A stretch of DNA of 21,700 nt from positions 1-21,700 of the forward strand of contig NXFV01000752.1 in NCBI GenBank assembly GCA_002803225.1, written 5' to 3'. This DNA is from Gamarada debralockiae. Taxonomy: Eukaryota; Ascomycota; Leotiomycetes; Helotiales; Hyphodiscaceae. How positions within the stretch are numbered: the first letter of the stretch is position 1; each line of letters opens with the position of its first letter. The notes beneath the pieces were generated by a model. That model had not been told where the DNA came from. It made no database searches and saw only the letters and a list, made by a program, of their open reading frames with translations. The translations under genes and the position numbers were made by a program. This document shows positions 1 through 11,207 of this stretch, piece by piece.

Positions 1-1
1 G

Positions 2-382
2 GACGGCAAGCTGCTGGCGTCGGCGTCGATCGACACGACAGTCAAGCTCTGGGACGCCGGCTCAGGAGCAGTGCTGCAGACGCTTAAAGTTGACACTTTT
101 ATTCTGACCCTTTCATTTTCTGATGATGGGACATCCCTTAACACTGATAAGGGACTATTACATACCGCGTTTCTTTCTGATCGCACAGCTATTTCTCGAC
201 CGGATCATCCACCCTCTGTGTTCGTTAAGGACCGATGGGTAAGTCGGGGCATGGAAACTATTCTTTGGCTTCCTTCTGAGCATCGGCCAAGCAGCGTTGC
301 TGTTCACGGGAACACTATTGGTTTTGGTTACCCGTCTGGTCGAGTATCATTTATAGAATTTGCTTTCTCAACTTCCGCTTAA
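2..382 (+). CDS. HET-E-like WD40 protein, C-terminal tail (5' end outside window)
   Basis: The reading frame is open from base 2 and ends at TAA (380-382). It begins inside a WD40 blade: residues 1-22 carry LLASASIDTTVKLWDAGSG, the usual end-of-repeat pattern (S-x-D-x-T-V-K-L-W-D). The roughly 100 following residues are not a WD repeat. They end in a segment with GNTIGFGYPSGRVSFIEFA, which I recognise as the conserved tail after the propeller in fungal HET-E/HNWD-type NACHT-WD40 (STAND) proteins. In that family the WD repeats sense a ligand and the N-terminal effector triggers heterokaryon incompatibility or other NLR-type responses. The NACHT and effector domains would lie upstream of the window, so whether the gene is intact cannot be judged. 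The first repeat bases are GC-rich compared with the AT-rich tail, as expected for recently homogenised WD repeats in this family. Confidence 0.8.
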   Translation, partial: DGKLLASASIDTTVKLWDAGSGAVLQTLKVDTFILTLSFSDDGTSLNTDKGLLHTAFLSDRTAISRPDHPPSVFVKDRWVSRGMETILWLPSEHRPSSVAVHGNTIGFGYPSGRVSFIEFAFSTSA

Positions 383-1331
383 CCTCCTCCCCGCCCACCA
401 CCATTGTAGATAACATCCTTTTATACCCCTCGTGGCAATGGCTTATGAATAATGTTGGATTAGAAATACGATGGCTTTATAATCAAGGACTCCAAAGTAC
501 TTCGTATATTTCTGATTTTGTAGGGCGCCGGCCCACTGAGTAGTAATAGTATTAAAATAGTGAGTCTTGATAAATGATAAATCTGAAGCCAGTTTTGCAA
601 GCAACCGTATGTTCATACTGTATGTTCAAGATTTTGTCTGCGATTTTCGTGCTTGGACCAACTACGCCAGGCATTGAAGTCATTACTAAGCTGGATGTGG
701 CGCACCATGTACTGTTGGCCTGTATGCCTAAGGCTTCATAAATGAAATTACAGCGTAAATATTATGGGACGTGCGGGGTCGTTTTGCTCTAACCCAAATA
801 TCGTTAGTCGCTTCGACTCGAGGTACTGATCCGCGTAGCAACCTTACCTGAATTTACACGCCACAGCAGCCACAAGGGTAATGTCGATTTCCTGCATAGT
901 GGTGAGGCCTTAGAGCTCGGATAAGACCCCTTTATAAGTATTAGGGATAGTATGAGCTCGGTGGTAGAGCTGTAGTAGAGGAACTCTGTTATACTATAAA
1001 AGGAAACTCTTTGCAAATTAGGCGGGAGGGCGACGATGTGAACATGATTTTCTAGTAGGAGGGGTTCAGGGTGTCCGGGAGTAGCGACAGAACATAACTT
1101 ATAAAAAATTATAGGAGATATTGAGGTGTGCACAGATTTTAAGATGCTTAAAGTCAATGTACCTATCATTTTTTTCGGCACGCAGGGATGGACGTTACTG
1201 AGTACTGCTTAGAAATCGCAAGATAGAGTAAGTAATTCTCGGAGGAATTCTCCTCCCCCCTCTTATCTGATATTTTCACAGTTTCTCGAATTTAACAACA
1301 TACAAATAAAGTTCAAAATCGGCCCTCAGTT

Positions 1332-1373
1332 GTGAACACTCAATGATTTTTATTTTTGACCCACATTTTAAGA
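1332..1373 (+). repeat. Left arm of an imperfect inverted repeat
   Basis: This 42-bp segment begins GTGAA and ends in the 16-bp core GACCCACATTTTAAGA (1358-1373). The core is repeated perfectly in inverse orientation at 3527-3542. Outside the core the arms stay similar (GTGAA, then an AT-rich TGATTTT..TTTT stretch) with a few mismatches and a 2-bp length difference. No clear target-site duplication is visible next to the arms. Confidence 0.6.
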
Positions 1374-1528
1374 GGAACTAACCTCTTATAGCTAGCGTGA
1401 TCCATTCGCTTATTTTTCCTACTCTGAGCTGTTGCACGTGAAGTATAGACTTCTGCCTGAGGATTTCGTCCCGTCGCTGGCCACTGACAAGACCTAGCTG
1501 CGCCTCAGCACCGCCTCGCAGCCCAGCT

Positions 1529-1566
1529 GTCGCTTTTCTCTTTCTCCCTCTCCTTTCTCCACAACC
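1529..1566 (+). promoter_or_regulatory. Pyrimidine-rich promoter tract of the 1635 gene
   Basis: A CT-rich tract (CTTTTCTCTTTCTCCCTCTC within it) lies about 70-105 bp upstream of the ATG at 1635. Such tracts commonly precede transcription starts in filamentous ascomycetes. Its presence supports the start chosen for the downstream gene. Confidence 0.4.
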
Positions 1567-1634
1567 CTGGAAATCCTCATAAGTGGTTCTTTCTGCTTGG
1601 CTTGACGACTTTCACTCCCCTGTCATGTTAGAAA

Positions 1635-3119
1635 ATGTCGTTCGGCTTCTCACCCAGCGATGTTGTTGCGGCGGCGACGCTGGCTTGGAGCCTCTATAAG
1701 GCGCTGAAAGATTGCCCTGAAGAGGTTGCGAAGATTTCAAAAGACCTAGCTACAGTGTATGGTATCCTGAACCACATCAAAGAGGATCTCTATGCATCAG
1801 AGTCTGCGATCAAGGCACATGGCGAATATCGGATGGGGCTGCTTGAAACGATGGTGAGAGATCTTAACAAGACTCTTAATAAAGTGGACAAGATGGTGGA
1901 GCAGTACAAACACATAAGCAGAGCTGACGGTGAGAGCACGGTGAGCAAGAAAGATCAGATATGGGTGAGGGTAAAGTGGGTTGTTGGACACAAGAAGATT
2001 AAGCGCATACATCAGGATATCTCGCTGCACATTTCGAGGTTTGGGTTGCTTATGACTTCAATGGGAAAGTAAGTGAATTACGATATCGGAGGAGTCGTCT
2101 TCAGTTGCTGATTTGCATCAAGTTCATCGCTCATGAGAATCGAGTCAGGGTTGGAAGAGTTGCGTATATGCTCAACATTAAACGAAGACTCCGCTGCCGA
2201 CTACAATGACACTAGACTATTGGATGATCGGAGCGGACAAGAGAGCAGGACGTCGCTCGATGCCGCGCAGTTTAAAAATCAACATCTGAACCATTATAGT
2301 AGTAATGAAGCAGGACACAGCCAGCAAAATTTCCACATCGTTGCCGAGGGTATATATCTCCGTCTAGCGAAGCCTTCGGAAGCATTCATTAAAAATCTCA
2401 GCACTCTAAATGTCGATGATCAAGAAGAAATCGCCGTTTTGATTCTCGACTGCTGCAGAATGGCCTGCTACACCTTCTACGAAAATAACGAGCTTTGGCG
2501 CACTATGTACTCGGCAACATCTCACATTTTCGAGAAACGACTCTTCGAAAAACGTATGGATATCCGGCTTCAGCTCCCTAAAGACTTCACATTCTTCGAG
2601 CTCTGCGAATGGCTCTCCCGGATCCGGCGTGCGCTGAGCCGCGCGGGAGAAGACGCTTGTTCTATGCAAGCAGTTGACGACTTTGAACGCGCCCAAGGGG
2701 GAGGATTCCACGACGCGGAGCGCATACCACGGATGAGATGGCCGCTAGGCGGGGTGGATGTGTCATTATGCGAAGAATCGTTAATCCAGGCCAGGAACCT
2801 CTGCAACCATCTACGACACTGGGAAGGTGCCCAATGGCTTAAGGCGCTACACATGAAGCTTCTAGAGCCAGATAACCAAACTCTATGGCAGCTGGATTTT
2901 TTTAACAATTGGTTGTGCTATCGTGACTCGATGTTACAAAGAACGCCACGAGGTCCAGAAGTCCTTCCGCGCTCGCTATTGCCTATGGCCGTGGAAGCGG
3001 CTAGAAAGCGCGCTAGGAAGGACGATGAAATGGATGACGACAGACAGGGACATTTATCACTGACAGCGAGCCCTATTGAGGTGGTACATACGACGGAGGA
3101 AGCCTGCGCTGAGGAGTGA
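1635..3119 (+). CDS. 476-aa protein with fungal NLR-type N-terminal domain, no NACHT
   Basis: Two exons, 1635-2068 and 2123-3119, joined across a 54-bp intron (GTAAGT donor, TGCTGAT branch-like site, CAAG acceptor). The join keeps the frame (144 codons plus 2 bases, completed by one base) and gives 476 aa. The N-terminus MSFGFSPSDVVAAATLAWSL and the helical stretch to about residue 150 resemble the 'fungal N-terminal domain' found in front of NACHT/ankyrin or other modules in fungal STAND/NLR-like proteins; it is probably a helical-bundle signalling domain. Residues 150-476 match nothing I know. They contain no P-loop and no repeats, are fairly rich in charged and aromatic residues, and end with a basic cluster AARKRARK (about 437-444) followed by an acidic run, a possible nuclear localisation signal. 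The gene has its own promoter and is enclosed by inverted repeats at 1332-1373 and 3527-3566. The role is unknown; signalling or allorecognition is only an inference from the N-terminal domain and the neighbouring HET-E-like tail. Confidence 0.72.
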
Positions 3120-4147
3120 AGACCGAAGCTTGAAGTTGAGCCACATAGGCTAGAGGATTTTGAAACGTCGCATTTCACCAAATCCTCTTCCAGGCACTTC
3201 ATTATCTGACAAGGATTACCAGAGTTGAAGTGTGCGCCAAAGGTGAAGCTGGTTTTGCAACGCCCTGTAGCTGTACTGTAGCCGTACTTTGAAGCAAGAG
3301 GGAGAGAGCTGGGTTGCTACTGTCAGTACGGAAAGCACAAAGTGGATGACACAATTAAGGAGCTAGACTAGAATCTGCCTCTGTCAGCCGAATAGCTGGA
3401 GTCAGCAAAGTTGTAGGCACGTGCTAGAGTTCCCCAATTTATTAAGTCAGCAGCTTGTCCGCCGACATCGGCTATCCAGAACAAGGAACCTAAAGTGAGC
3501 GAATGCAGGGGTCTAAAATTGAGCTATCTTAAAATGTGGGTCCAAAAGAAAATCAGTTTGATTCACATATAAAACACAAAAATATGATTTCCTTTCTTCA
3601 AAATTAATCCCATACTCCCATCATAACACAATGCAAGTATCAAGTGAGCGGCAAAATTTTGCTTTCTTTATTTCAAACATTTCAGACAAAGAAAACGGTG
3701 AAATATCTGGATTCTGGTGGTCCGAAGTTTGACAAAGCCCAAATCCATACTGGAGTTATTGTGAGCATTCGAAAGTCATGCCAGAGTAAGAATCCGAGAT
3801 CATCAATCCCGGACAACATACTTCACTGAGTGACTATAATCTCATAATACAATTGTGTTTGGGGAGATTTATTTTAGATTTGATGATTTCATATTCTGCT
3901 AATAAATTGAACCTTTTATCAGATACCCTTCTCTGTACCAAGCGTACTTTTCATCTTTTGTTTGTGTGTTTGCTTGGTCTTTCACCAGTGACCTGTTCGT
4001 CTACAAGTACAATTACAAATGCAGAGGATCTGACTCAGGTGAATGTGAAGTTCATACATATCTCCCACGACTTGATGTGAAAGAAAACTTTCCGCTTGGA
4101 GAGCGAGGCACTCGGTGTTAGAGCAGCAGCTGACCGCAGCGCTCACA
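3120..4147. other. AT-rich intergenic stretch
   Basis: No supported gene. Short plus-strand frames at 3644-3829 and 3853-4080 lack an ATG at their listed start and have no recognisable content. The right inverted-repeat arm lies at 3527-3566. Confidence 0.5.
3527..3566 (-). repeat. Right arm of an imperfect inverted repeat
   Basis: This is the reverse-complement counterpart of 1332-1373. It starts TCTTAAAATGTGGGTC (perfect 16 bp) and ends TTCAC. The two arms bracket 2.15 kb containing just one gene (1635-3119). The arrangement could be the ends of a small non-autonomous element or an old inverted duplication. Confidence 0.6.
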
Positions 4148-4760
4148 CTAATCTATGACGATTTGGTGCCATTTCTGATTGTGCTCAGAAATGTGACCTT
4201 TGAAAGTAAACGACTCCTTGCAAGCACGGCATTTGTGGCGGCCTCCGGGGTGTGTGGAGATCCCGTGGTCCTTGACATCCGAATACTTTGAGGATTCGTA
4301 ACTGTAATCTGGACAGTTGATCAACCCGTGCCAGTTTTGCAGGTGCCACTCTAAGTCTAGAGTGGATCTGTAGTGGCGGTTGCATTGGTCACAGTCAAAT
4401 AATTCAGCTCCTCAAGTCCGTTCACGGGGCAACACGAATCCGGGGTGGCGACGTTCGTAGTGTCCCGTCAAAGATTCTTGATTCGTGTGAGCCTTGCTGC
4501 ACACTCTGCATACAAAATCGCACTCGTGAGCGGCCCTGATATGGCCTGTGAGCGTGCTACGAGCAATATAGGCCTTGCCACAACTCCTGAACCGACAGGG
4601 AAAGTTTCCCACGTCTAGGTCTCGAATTGTTGGTGCATGTGTACTCGTGGAGCGAATGGGCTTTGACTCGGTTAGACTCAGAGCTGCCTCGGTAGTATGC
4701 AGAATCCAATGCGACCATCTGTGCACCATCACCAGGAGAGTATGAGCTACCGTAATCCAT
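4148..4760 (-). pseudogene. C2H2 zinc-finger protein, five fingers, decayed
   Basis: On the minus strand a frame from about 4732 down to the TAG at 4150-4148 encodes five C2H2 fingers. Finger 1 is C-x4-C-x12-H-x4-H; finger 2 is C-x2-C-x12-H-x4-H; fingers 3 and 5 have the same spacing. Finger 4 has lost its second cysteine: the position is Tyr (TAC), one G-to-A change from Cys. A TGA at 4414-4412 interrupts the frame between fingers 2 and 3, with all of fingers 3-5 continuing in the same frame. The likely original start, ATG at 4760 (context TATCAAG before ATG, protein MDYGSSYSP...), is in another frame, so an intron (a phase-1 donor and the CCTAG acceptor near 4614 would fit) or a frameshift must lie between it and finger 1. 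Such proteins normally bind DNA or RNA in the nucleus. Readthrough or a sequencing error at the TGA is possible, but stop plus lost ligand argue for a pseudogene. Confidence 0.68.
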
Positions 4761-5642
4761 CTTGATATTGAAAGTTCGTAAACTGTTTACGTTCTTGAAG
4801 ATTGGGGTGGGTTGGATGTGAGTGAAGGATGATTGGAAGTGGAGGATGTGGGTTTGCTGGCCCTCCTGGAGTCCTGCCTCAGCTCTTCATATATGCCCCT
4901 CAAGCACTCGCTGTTCAGTGCCCGTAGTTGCTATTCACTTGAACAAATTTTCGGATGTCTTCATGTTTTGGGATTGAACAGCACTGCCGTTCAACCACCT
5001 CGTCTTGTCCATGTACAACTAAATTTAAATATTTTGACGTTCTGCGTTTTGACGATTGACGGAACATTGGAATAAAAGCGTATTATTGGACTGTCGAGTT
5101 GTTCCCTTTCTTTGAATGACGAATGGGTTGATTGGAAAACAATGCCATTGTGCTATCCTTCTTGGAAATTACACTGTTTCTAGGATCCCTTGGTCCGATT
5201 TTTTGCTTGCCAACATCTGCCTTTGTCTGATCAAGAATCTATTCGTCAGGCGACTCTTGATTGACACGCTGCATGGCATGGAACAGCCTTCCTGCATCTC
5301 TTTTCTGGGGAAGAAGACCCAGCACAGGCACGTTTCTTCCGACTCTCTATGGTTATCGAGGTACGCCGGGGCCTTGTCACAACCAAAGCACCTTTGCGGC
5401 TGACTTCTTCGACATGGCGTAGTGTTCGTAGCATGTTTCGGCTTCAGGCATGGAGTCCCCGTAGCTGAAATACTTTGCAGAAATATGGACACGACTAAAT
5501 CCCACTGGTCCTCACTTTTCCAAATGCCCATGGGGCTTCGTAGGGAATTAGCTGCCAACCTCATTCTGCCAAGTTCTGCCAAGTTCCGGCAAGCGATTCC
5601 CTTTTGTTCAGACTTGTTCACTTCTTCGGGATTCGTGCTTCT
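4761..5642. other. Intergenic stretch: zinc-finger 5' flank and ELP3 3' flank
   Basis: No supported gene. A 150-codon minus-strand frame (5621-5169) begins 22 bp after the ELP3 stop with GTG rather than ATG and resembles no family I know; it probably lies in the ELP3 3' untranslated region. A short tandem duplication of CCAAGTTC occurs near 5569-5588. Confidence 0.5.
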
Positions 5643-7485
5643 TCAGAAAACATCATCGTCATCACTATCATCACCATCTCTTGGTTTCAGATGTTTGCTC
5701 ATGTAGGGGCCTATCCGATGTCAGTTAGGTATTGGTACATCGTAAAGAGATATGCTTACCATCCAGCCAATAACCCAGTCTTCTGTAATAATCCCTGGTA
5801 CCCACTCCTGAAATGACACTGATTTTCGTACTTCCATGTTCATTTCTCGCAATCTTCTCGGCCTCTTCCATAAGCAGGGTGCCGTAGCCTTGGTGCTGGA
5901 ACTTTCTCGGATCGCGAGCATGTACAGGTACAGCGGAACCGTACACATGGAGCTCGCGCACCAGACTCGTGGGTTGACCGACAAGTTCCTCTCTGAAGGT
6001 ATGCGTAGAAGAGCATTTTCGCAATCGCAAAAGACCAATCAGAATATCTTGCTTCGGGTCTTCGTACGCCAAAAACGTTTCCCACCCACAGTTCGCAGTA
6101 TAATCCCGTCGCACGAGCTCTACTTGCGAGGGACGGATCTTATGCTTGACTTCGTTGATGCCAACTTCTCGTGTGCGAACATCTCGACAAGTAGTTCCAA
6201 AGTCCTTCATCCTACTCAAAGCCAATTCTCGCAAATTTCCATTCTCCACCCCCGATGTAACTAGCGGCATGGGAATATCTCTTTGCACACGATAGATGCG
6301 AGTCCAAGGAGGAACGAGCGCCAGGATACGAGCCACAATATCGATGAGCGCGTTCGGGGTATAATTCTTGTATCGTCCTGTTCGCCATAACTCATATAGA
6401 CCTGTACCGCGAATAACAAGTGTTGGGTAAATCTTCAAGCCATCAGTCCTAAATGATGGGTTCTCGAAATATTCCCGAAACTGATCTAGATCTCTCTCCA
6501 TTCCCACATTTGGCAAATCTGGCATCATATGGCTGACAACCTTGAAACCTGCATCTTTGGCAAGACAGAATGTCTCCGCCACTGATGCAACTGTATGCCC
6601 TCTGTTCGTGTCACGAGCAACATCTTCGTATAAAGACTGTACGCCAATTTCCAGTCGAGTGCAACCATATCTCAACATCGCAGACAGATGTGGCTGCAGG
6701 CAATAATCCGGTCGAGTCTCAATCGTAATGCCCACACACTTGATGTTGCTCATCTCTCCCGCCTGCACAGCTTCGTCGACGTTGTTCCCTTGGTAGCCGC
6801 TGAGCGCGTTGTGCAGCTGCGAAATAAAACCATCTCGATAACTCTCTGGCAAAGACATGAATGTTCCACCCATTATAATGTATTCAACTTTGTCCACACT
6901 GTGGCCCAGTGACTTGATCTGGTCTACTCTGCCTCTTGCTTGTTCGAAAGGATCGTAGCGTGCTCGGATCGCTCGCATGGAGGTCGGTTCGTAGCCAGTA
7001 TAGGATTGGGTGGAGTATTCGAAGTCAGAGTCGGGACCGCCAGGGCAGTAGACGCAGATATTTCCGGTGTATGCAATATGAGGACATCGATGAGGTTTGC
7101 ACATAACTGCGACAACCGCAATTCCTGAAGCGCTTCCTGCAAACTGTTAGAATTGAATACGGAGGAAGTTGCAGAACAACGTACTGATGGGCTTTGCTAT
7201 TAACTTTGGCAGGATATATTTCTTGTAATGTTCTGGTATGGCAGCAATGATGGCCGTCAACGGAGGAATATTACTCAGTTTATGTTTCTTAGACATTTTC
7301 GATCGAAGACTGTTCAAATTTATGTCTTTCTTGGGCTTCGTGGGATCTTGCTGAGCTTCATGCTCTTGAACCAGAGCGCTCGCAATATCAGAGCATGCTC
7401 TCAAGTACCGTTCATTTTCGGGAGGAAGGTTTTGATCTTTCGGCTTCCTCTGCCGTTCCATCAAGGTCATCGTCTCGGTTGCCAT
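5643..7485 (-). CDS. ELP3: Elongator complex catalytic subunit Elp3
   Basis: Elp3 is the catalytic subunit of Elongator, which adds the carboxymethyl precursor to wobble uridine-34 of tRNAs in the cytoplasm using radical SAM and acetyl-CoA chemistry; the family was also described as a histone acetyltransferase. Three exons: 7485-7185, 7136-5760 and 5710-5643, with introns of 48 bp (GTACGT..TTGCAG, branch TTCTAAC) and 49 bp (GTAAGC..GATAG). The spliced protein is 581 aa, the usual size. The radical SAM cluster motif C-x9-C-x2-C is at Cys118/Cys128/Cys131 inside [17 protein letters not shown]. The GNAT acetyl-CoA motif is HQGYGT near residues 515-520, followed by [13 protein letters not shown]. 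The last exon supplies the expected PYMSK continuation and an acidic Asp-rich tail. Without splicing the frame would end in a spurious [10 protein letters not shown] tail. It is transcribed divergently from LSC1. Confidence 0.97.
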
Positions 7486-7740
7486 CTTGCCAGAACTCTA
7501 CGAAATGTGTAGAGTCGAGGTGATCGCACTGCTGTGTAGAAAGTCCTTTGGTGGGGTTGTGACTGCGGTCAAAAATAATTCGAGTTTGTTGCTGCCTGAG
7601 GCTGCATCGCGGAACCCGTTTAAAACTCTCCGAGAACCCGTGTTGCTACAAAGAGATTGAAGTTGTTCAGAAGCTCCTCAAACACAACTTCCCAATTCCC
7701 ATCTCACTCTCCTTCCCTGACATCAATTGTCACAGACAAG
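7486..7740. promoter_or_regulatory. Shared divergent promoter of ELP3 and LSC1
   Basis: Only 255 bp separate the two start codons, so both promoters must lie here or overlap. The stretch contains two copies of GAACCCGT (around 7612 and 7634) and a pyrimidine-rich segment before the LSC1 ATG (CTCACTCTCCTTCCCTGAC). I see no TATA box, which is usual for housekeeping genes. Confidence 0.6.
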
Positions 7741-9052
<1,312 letters not shown>

Positions 9053-9488
9053 GAGACGCGTGTGGATTAGATGGGGGATGCGACACATGGAGCGTTAATG
9101 CATTTGTTTCATGGGTTCTCAGTCAATACCTCCTTTCCTGTACAGCTAGCAATTACCCATAAGTCTCGATGTTCCGAGAGCTGCTTCTGGTACTTCATTA
9201 ATCCAATGCTGTGAATCAAGTGGAATCAATATATTGGCAAGGCATGGAAAGATGAGGGTGGGGTACTCGAAACTTGGATTCAACAAAGAAATACCGTAAA
9301 ATGAAGAAAATATCTGAAAGAACTGGTTCTCTTCAATTTAGACCTCTTTTCACCCCCTACTGAGTAGAGTAGCTTTGAAATTATCGGCAACTTCCGCTTA
9401 CATCGAGCATCACAAAAGCTCCCCCACATCAACATTCACGACCCTCAAAATCCCCACAAAATCCCTCTTCTCCTACCCAACAATCAAG
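9053..9488. other. Intergenic: LSC1 3' flank and AP-2 mu promoter
   Basis: No gene is seen here. Open frame upstream of 9489 (from 9375) is in phase with AP-2 mu but starts without an ATG and precedes the canonical MLSGILIFN start, so I treat it as 5' leader. The leader is C- and A-rich (ACCCTCAAAATCCCCAC). Confidence 0.5.
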
Positions 9489-10914
9489 ATGCTGTCCGGC
9501 ATATTGATCTTCAATCAAAAGGGCGAGAACCTCATCTTCCGCGCCTTCCGAAACGACTGCAGACCGCGTCTCGCAGACGTCTTTCGAATCCAAGTCATAT
9601 CGAATGCCCAAGTACGATCTCCAATCCTCACATTAGGAAGCACGACTTTCAGCCATGTCAAACATGAAAATATCTACCTGGTGGCGATTACGAAGAGCAA
9701 TGCCAATGCTGCTCTGGTGTTTGAATTCTTGTACAGACTGATTGGGCTTGGGAAGGGGTATTTTGGGAAGTTTGATGAGGAAGCTGTGAAGAATAATTTT
9801 GTGCTCGTTTATGAGCTCTTGGATGGTCAATCTCTTCCCTCTCCGGATTTCGGTATTGTTGTACTGGTACTGACTGTCCTCTGCAGAGATTCTGGACTTC
9901 GGATACCCTCAAAACACAGAGACAGATACCTTGAAGATGTACATCACAACGGAAGGAGTGAAGTCGGAACGAACAATGGAGGACTCGGCCAAGATCACAA
10001 TGCAAGCAACCGGCGCACTCTCATGGCGAAAGGCAGACGTCAAATATCGCAAAAACGAAGCCTTCGTCGATGTGATTGAAGACGTAAATCTCCTTATGTC
10101 CGCCACAGGGACAGTCCTCCGAGCAGACGTAAATGGGCAGATCGTGATGCGCGCATACCTTTCTGGCACTCCAGAATGCAAGTTTGGACTCAACGATCGA
10201 CTCCTCCTCGATGGCGACAGTTTATCCTCTCTTCCTTCTGGCAATCGAATGGGAACAAAAGCTACGAAAGCGGCGGCAGGAAGTGTTACGCTGGAAGACT
10301 GCCAGTTCCATCAATGCGTGAAGTTGGGCAAGTTTGATACCGACCGAATCATTTCGTTTATTCCTCCCGACGGCGAATTCGAACTCATGCGATACCGAGC
10401 GACCGAAAACGTGAATCTACCATTCAAGATCCACGCAATTGTGAACGAGGTTGGAAAGACAAAGGTGGAATACAGCATAGCCATCAGAGCGAACTACGGA
10501 CCCAAGTTGTTTGCCACGAATGTTATCGTTCGAGTTCCTACCCCCCTGAATACTGCCCGGATCACGGAGAGATGTACACAAGGGAAGGCGAAATACGAGC
10601 CGAGTGAGAACAACATCGTGTGGAAGATCCCCAGATTTACGGGACAAAACGAGTTCGTGCTAAGTGCGGAGGCTACGTTGACAAGCATGACGAATCAAAA
10701 GGCTTGGTCAAGACCGCCGCTGAGCTTAAATTTCAGCCTGTTGATGTTTACGAGCTCGGGGTTGCTTGTGAGGTATTTGAAGGTGTTTGAGAAGAGCAAC
10801 TATTCATCTGTGAAGTGGGTGAGGTATATGACAAGGGCAGGATCTTATGAGATACGGTAAGCTTCCTTCTCCATCGTGCAGATTACAGTAATGCTAATAC
10901 CACACAGATTCTAG
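9489..10914 (+). CDS. APM4: AP-2 complex subunit mu (clathrin adaptor medium chain)
   Basis: This is the medium chain of the AP-2 adaptor at the plasma membrane, which binds cargo sorting signals and membrane lipid during clathrin-mediated endocytosis. Three exons: 9489-9825, 9887-10856, 10908-10914, giving 437 aa, the family size. The ATG at 9489 (context ATCAAG) yields MLSGILIFNQKGENLIFRAF, the conserved start of the longin-like N-terminal domain (residues 1-140). The join at 9825/9887 gives YELLDEILDFGYPQNTET, conserved in mu chains. The mu-homology domain follows from about residue 170 (TGALSWRKADVKYRKNEAFV through GSYEIRF). Intron 1 has an atypical GTCAAT donor. Intron 2 (10857-10907) leaves a terminal exon of only 7 bases that turns ...EIR-stop into EIRF-stop. 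An alternative acceptor at 10881 would end in RLQ. AP-1 mu is less likely given the MLSGILIFNQKGE start. Confidence 0.95.
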
Positions 10915-11207
10915 AATTGGAGGACTTTCTGGCGTTTTGGTAAATAGCGCTGCATTGCATTTGCATGGGCGTCCGAGGAAAAATATGAGGTACATAATGC
11001 AATGACTTTATTGGTCTCCTGCTTGTTTATCCATTCTCCATATCGTGATTAACCTGGGGGTAGAAAATCTGAACCCTAGGTAAAGACTGGATTGTTGGGC
11101 ACATTGCGAGGTAGGGAGCAACATATCGACTATGAGATCGTACCTGGTTACAAACTCACTCAGGCCCTTCCGTCAAGACCGATCTTTCACAGGATCGCCA
11201 ATATGGC

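Larger units (their letters stand above)
383..1634. other. Long AT-rich intergenic stretch without a supported gene
   Basis: There is no open frame with fungal protein character. A 125-codon minus-strand frame (804-1181) has no recognisable features. The stretch holds the left arm of an inverted repeat (1332-1373) and, near its end, the pyrimidine-rich promoter of the next gene. Confidence 0.6.

Noticed and set aside
804..1181. 125-codon minus-strand frame downstream of the HET-E-like tail
   Set aside because: The composition is not protein-like and there is no promoter or splice support; it is probably chance in AT-rich DNA.
587..3287. Similarity between 587-625 and 3245-3287 (GAAGC..GTTTTGCAA)
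   Set aside because: Only a short core matches and the rest aligns poorly; it is not better than chance in sequence of this composition.
5169..5621. 150-codon minus-strand frame right after the ELP3 stop
   Set aside because: It starts with GTG, the first ATG is 19 codons in, no family features are visible, and it lies where the ELP3 3' untranslated region must be.
5836..6264. 142-codon plus-strand frame
   Set aside because: It is entirely antisense to conserved ELP3 coding sequence.
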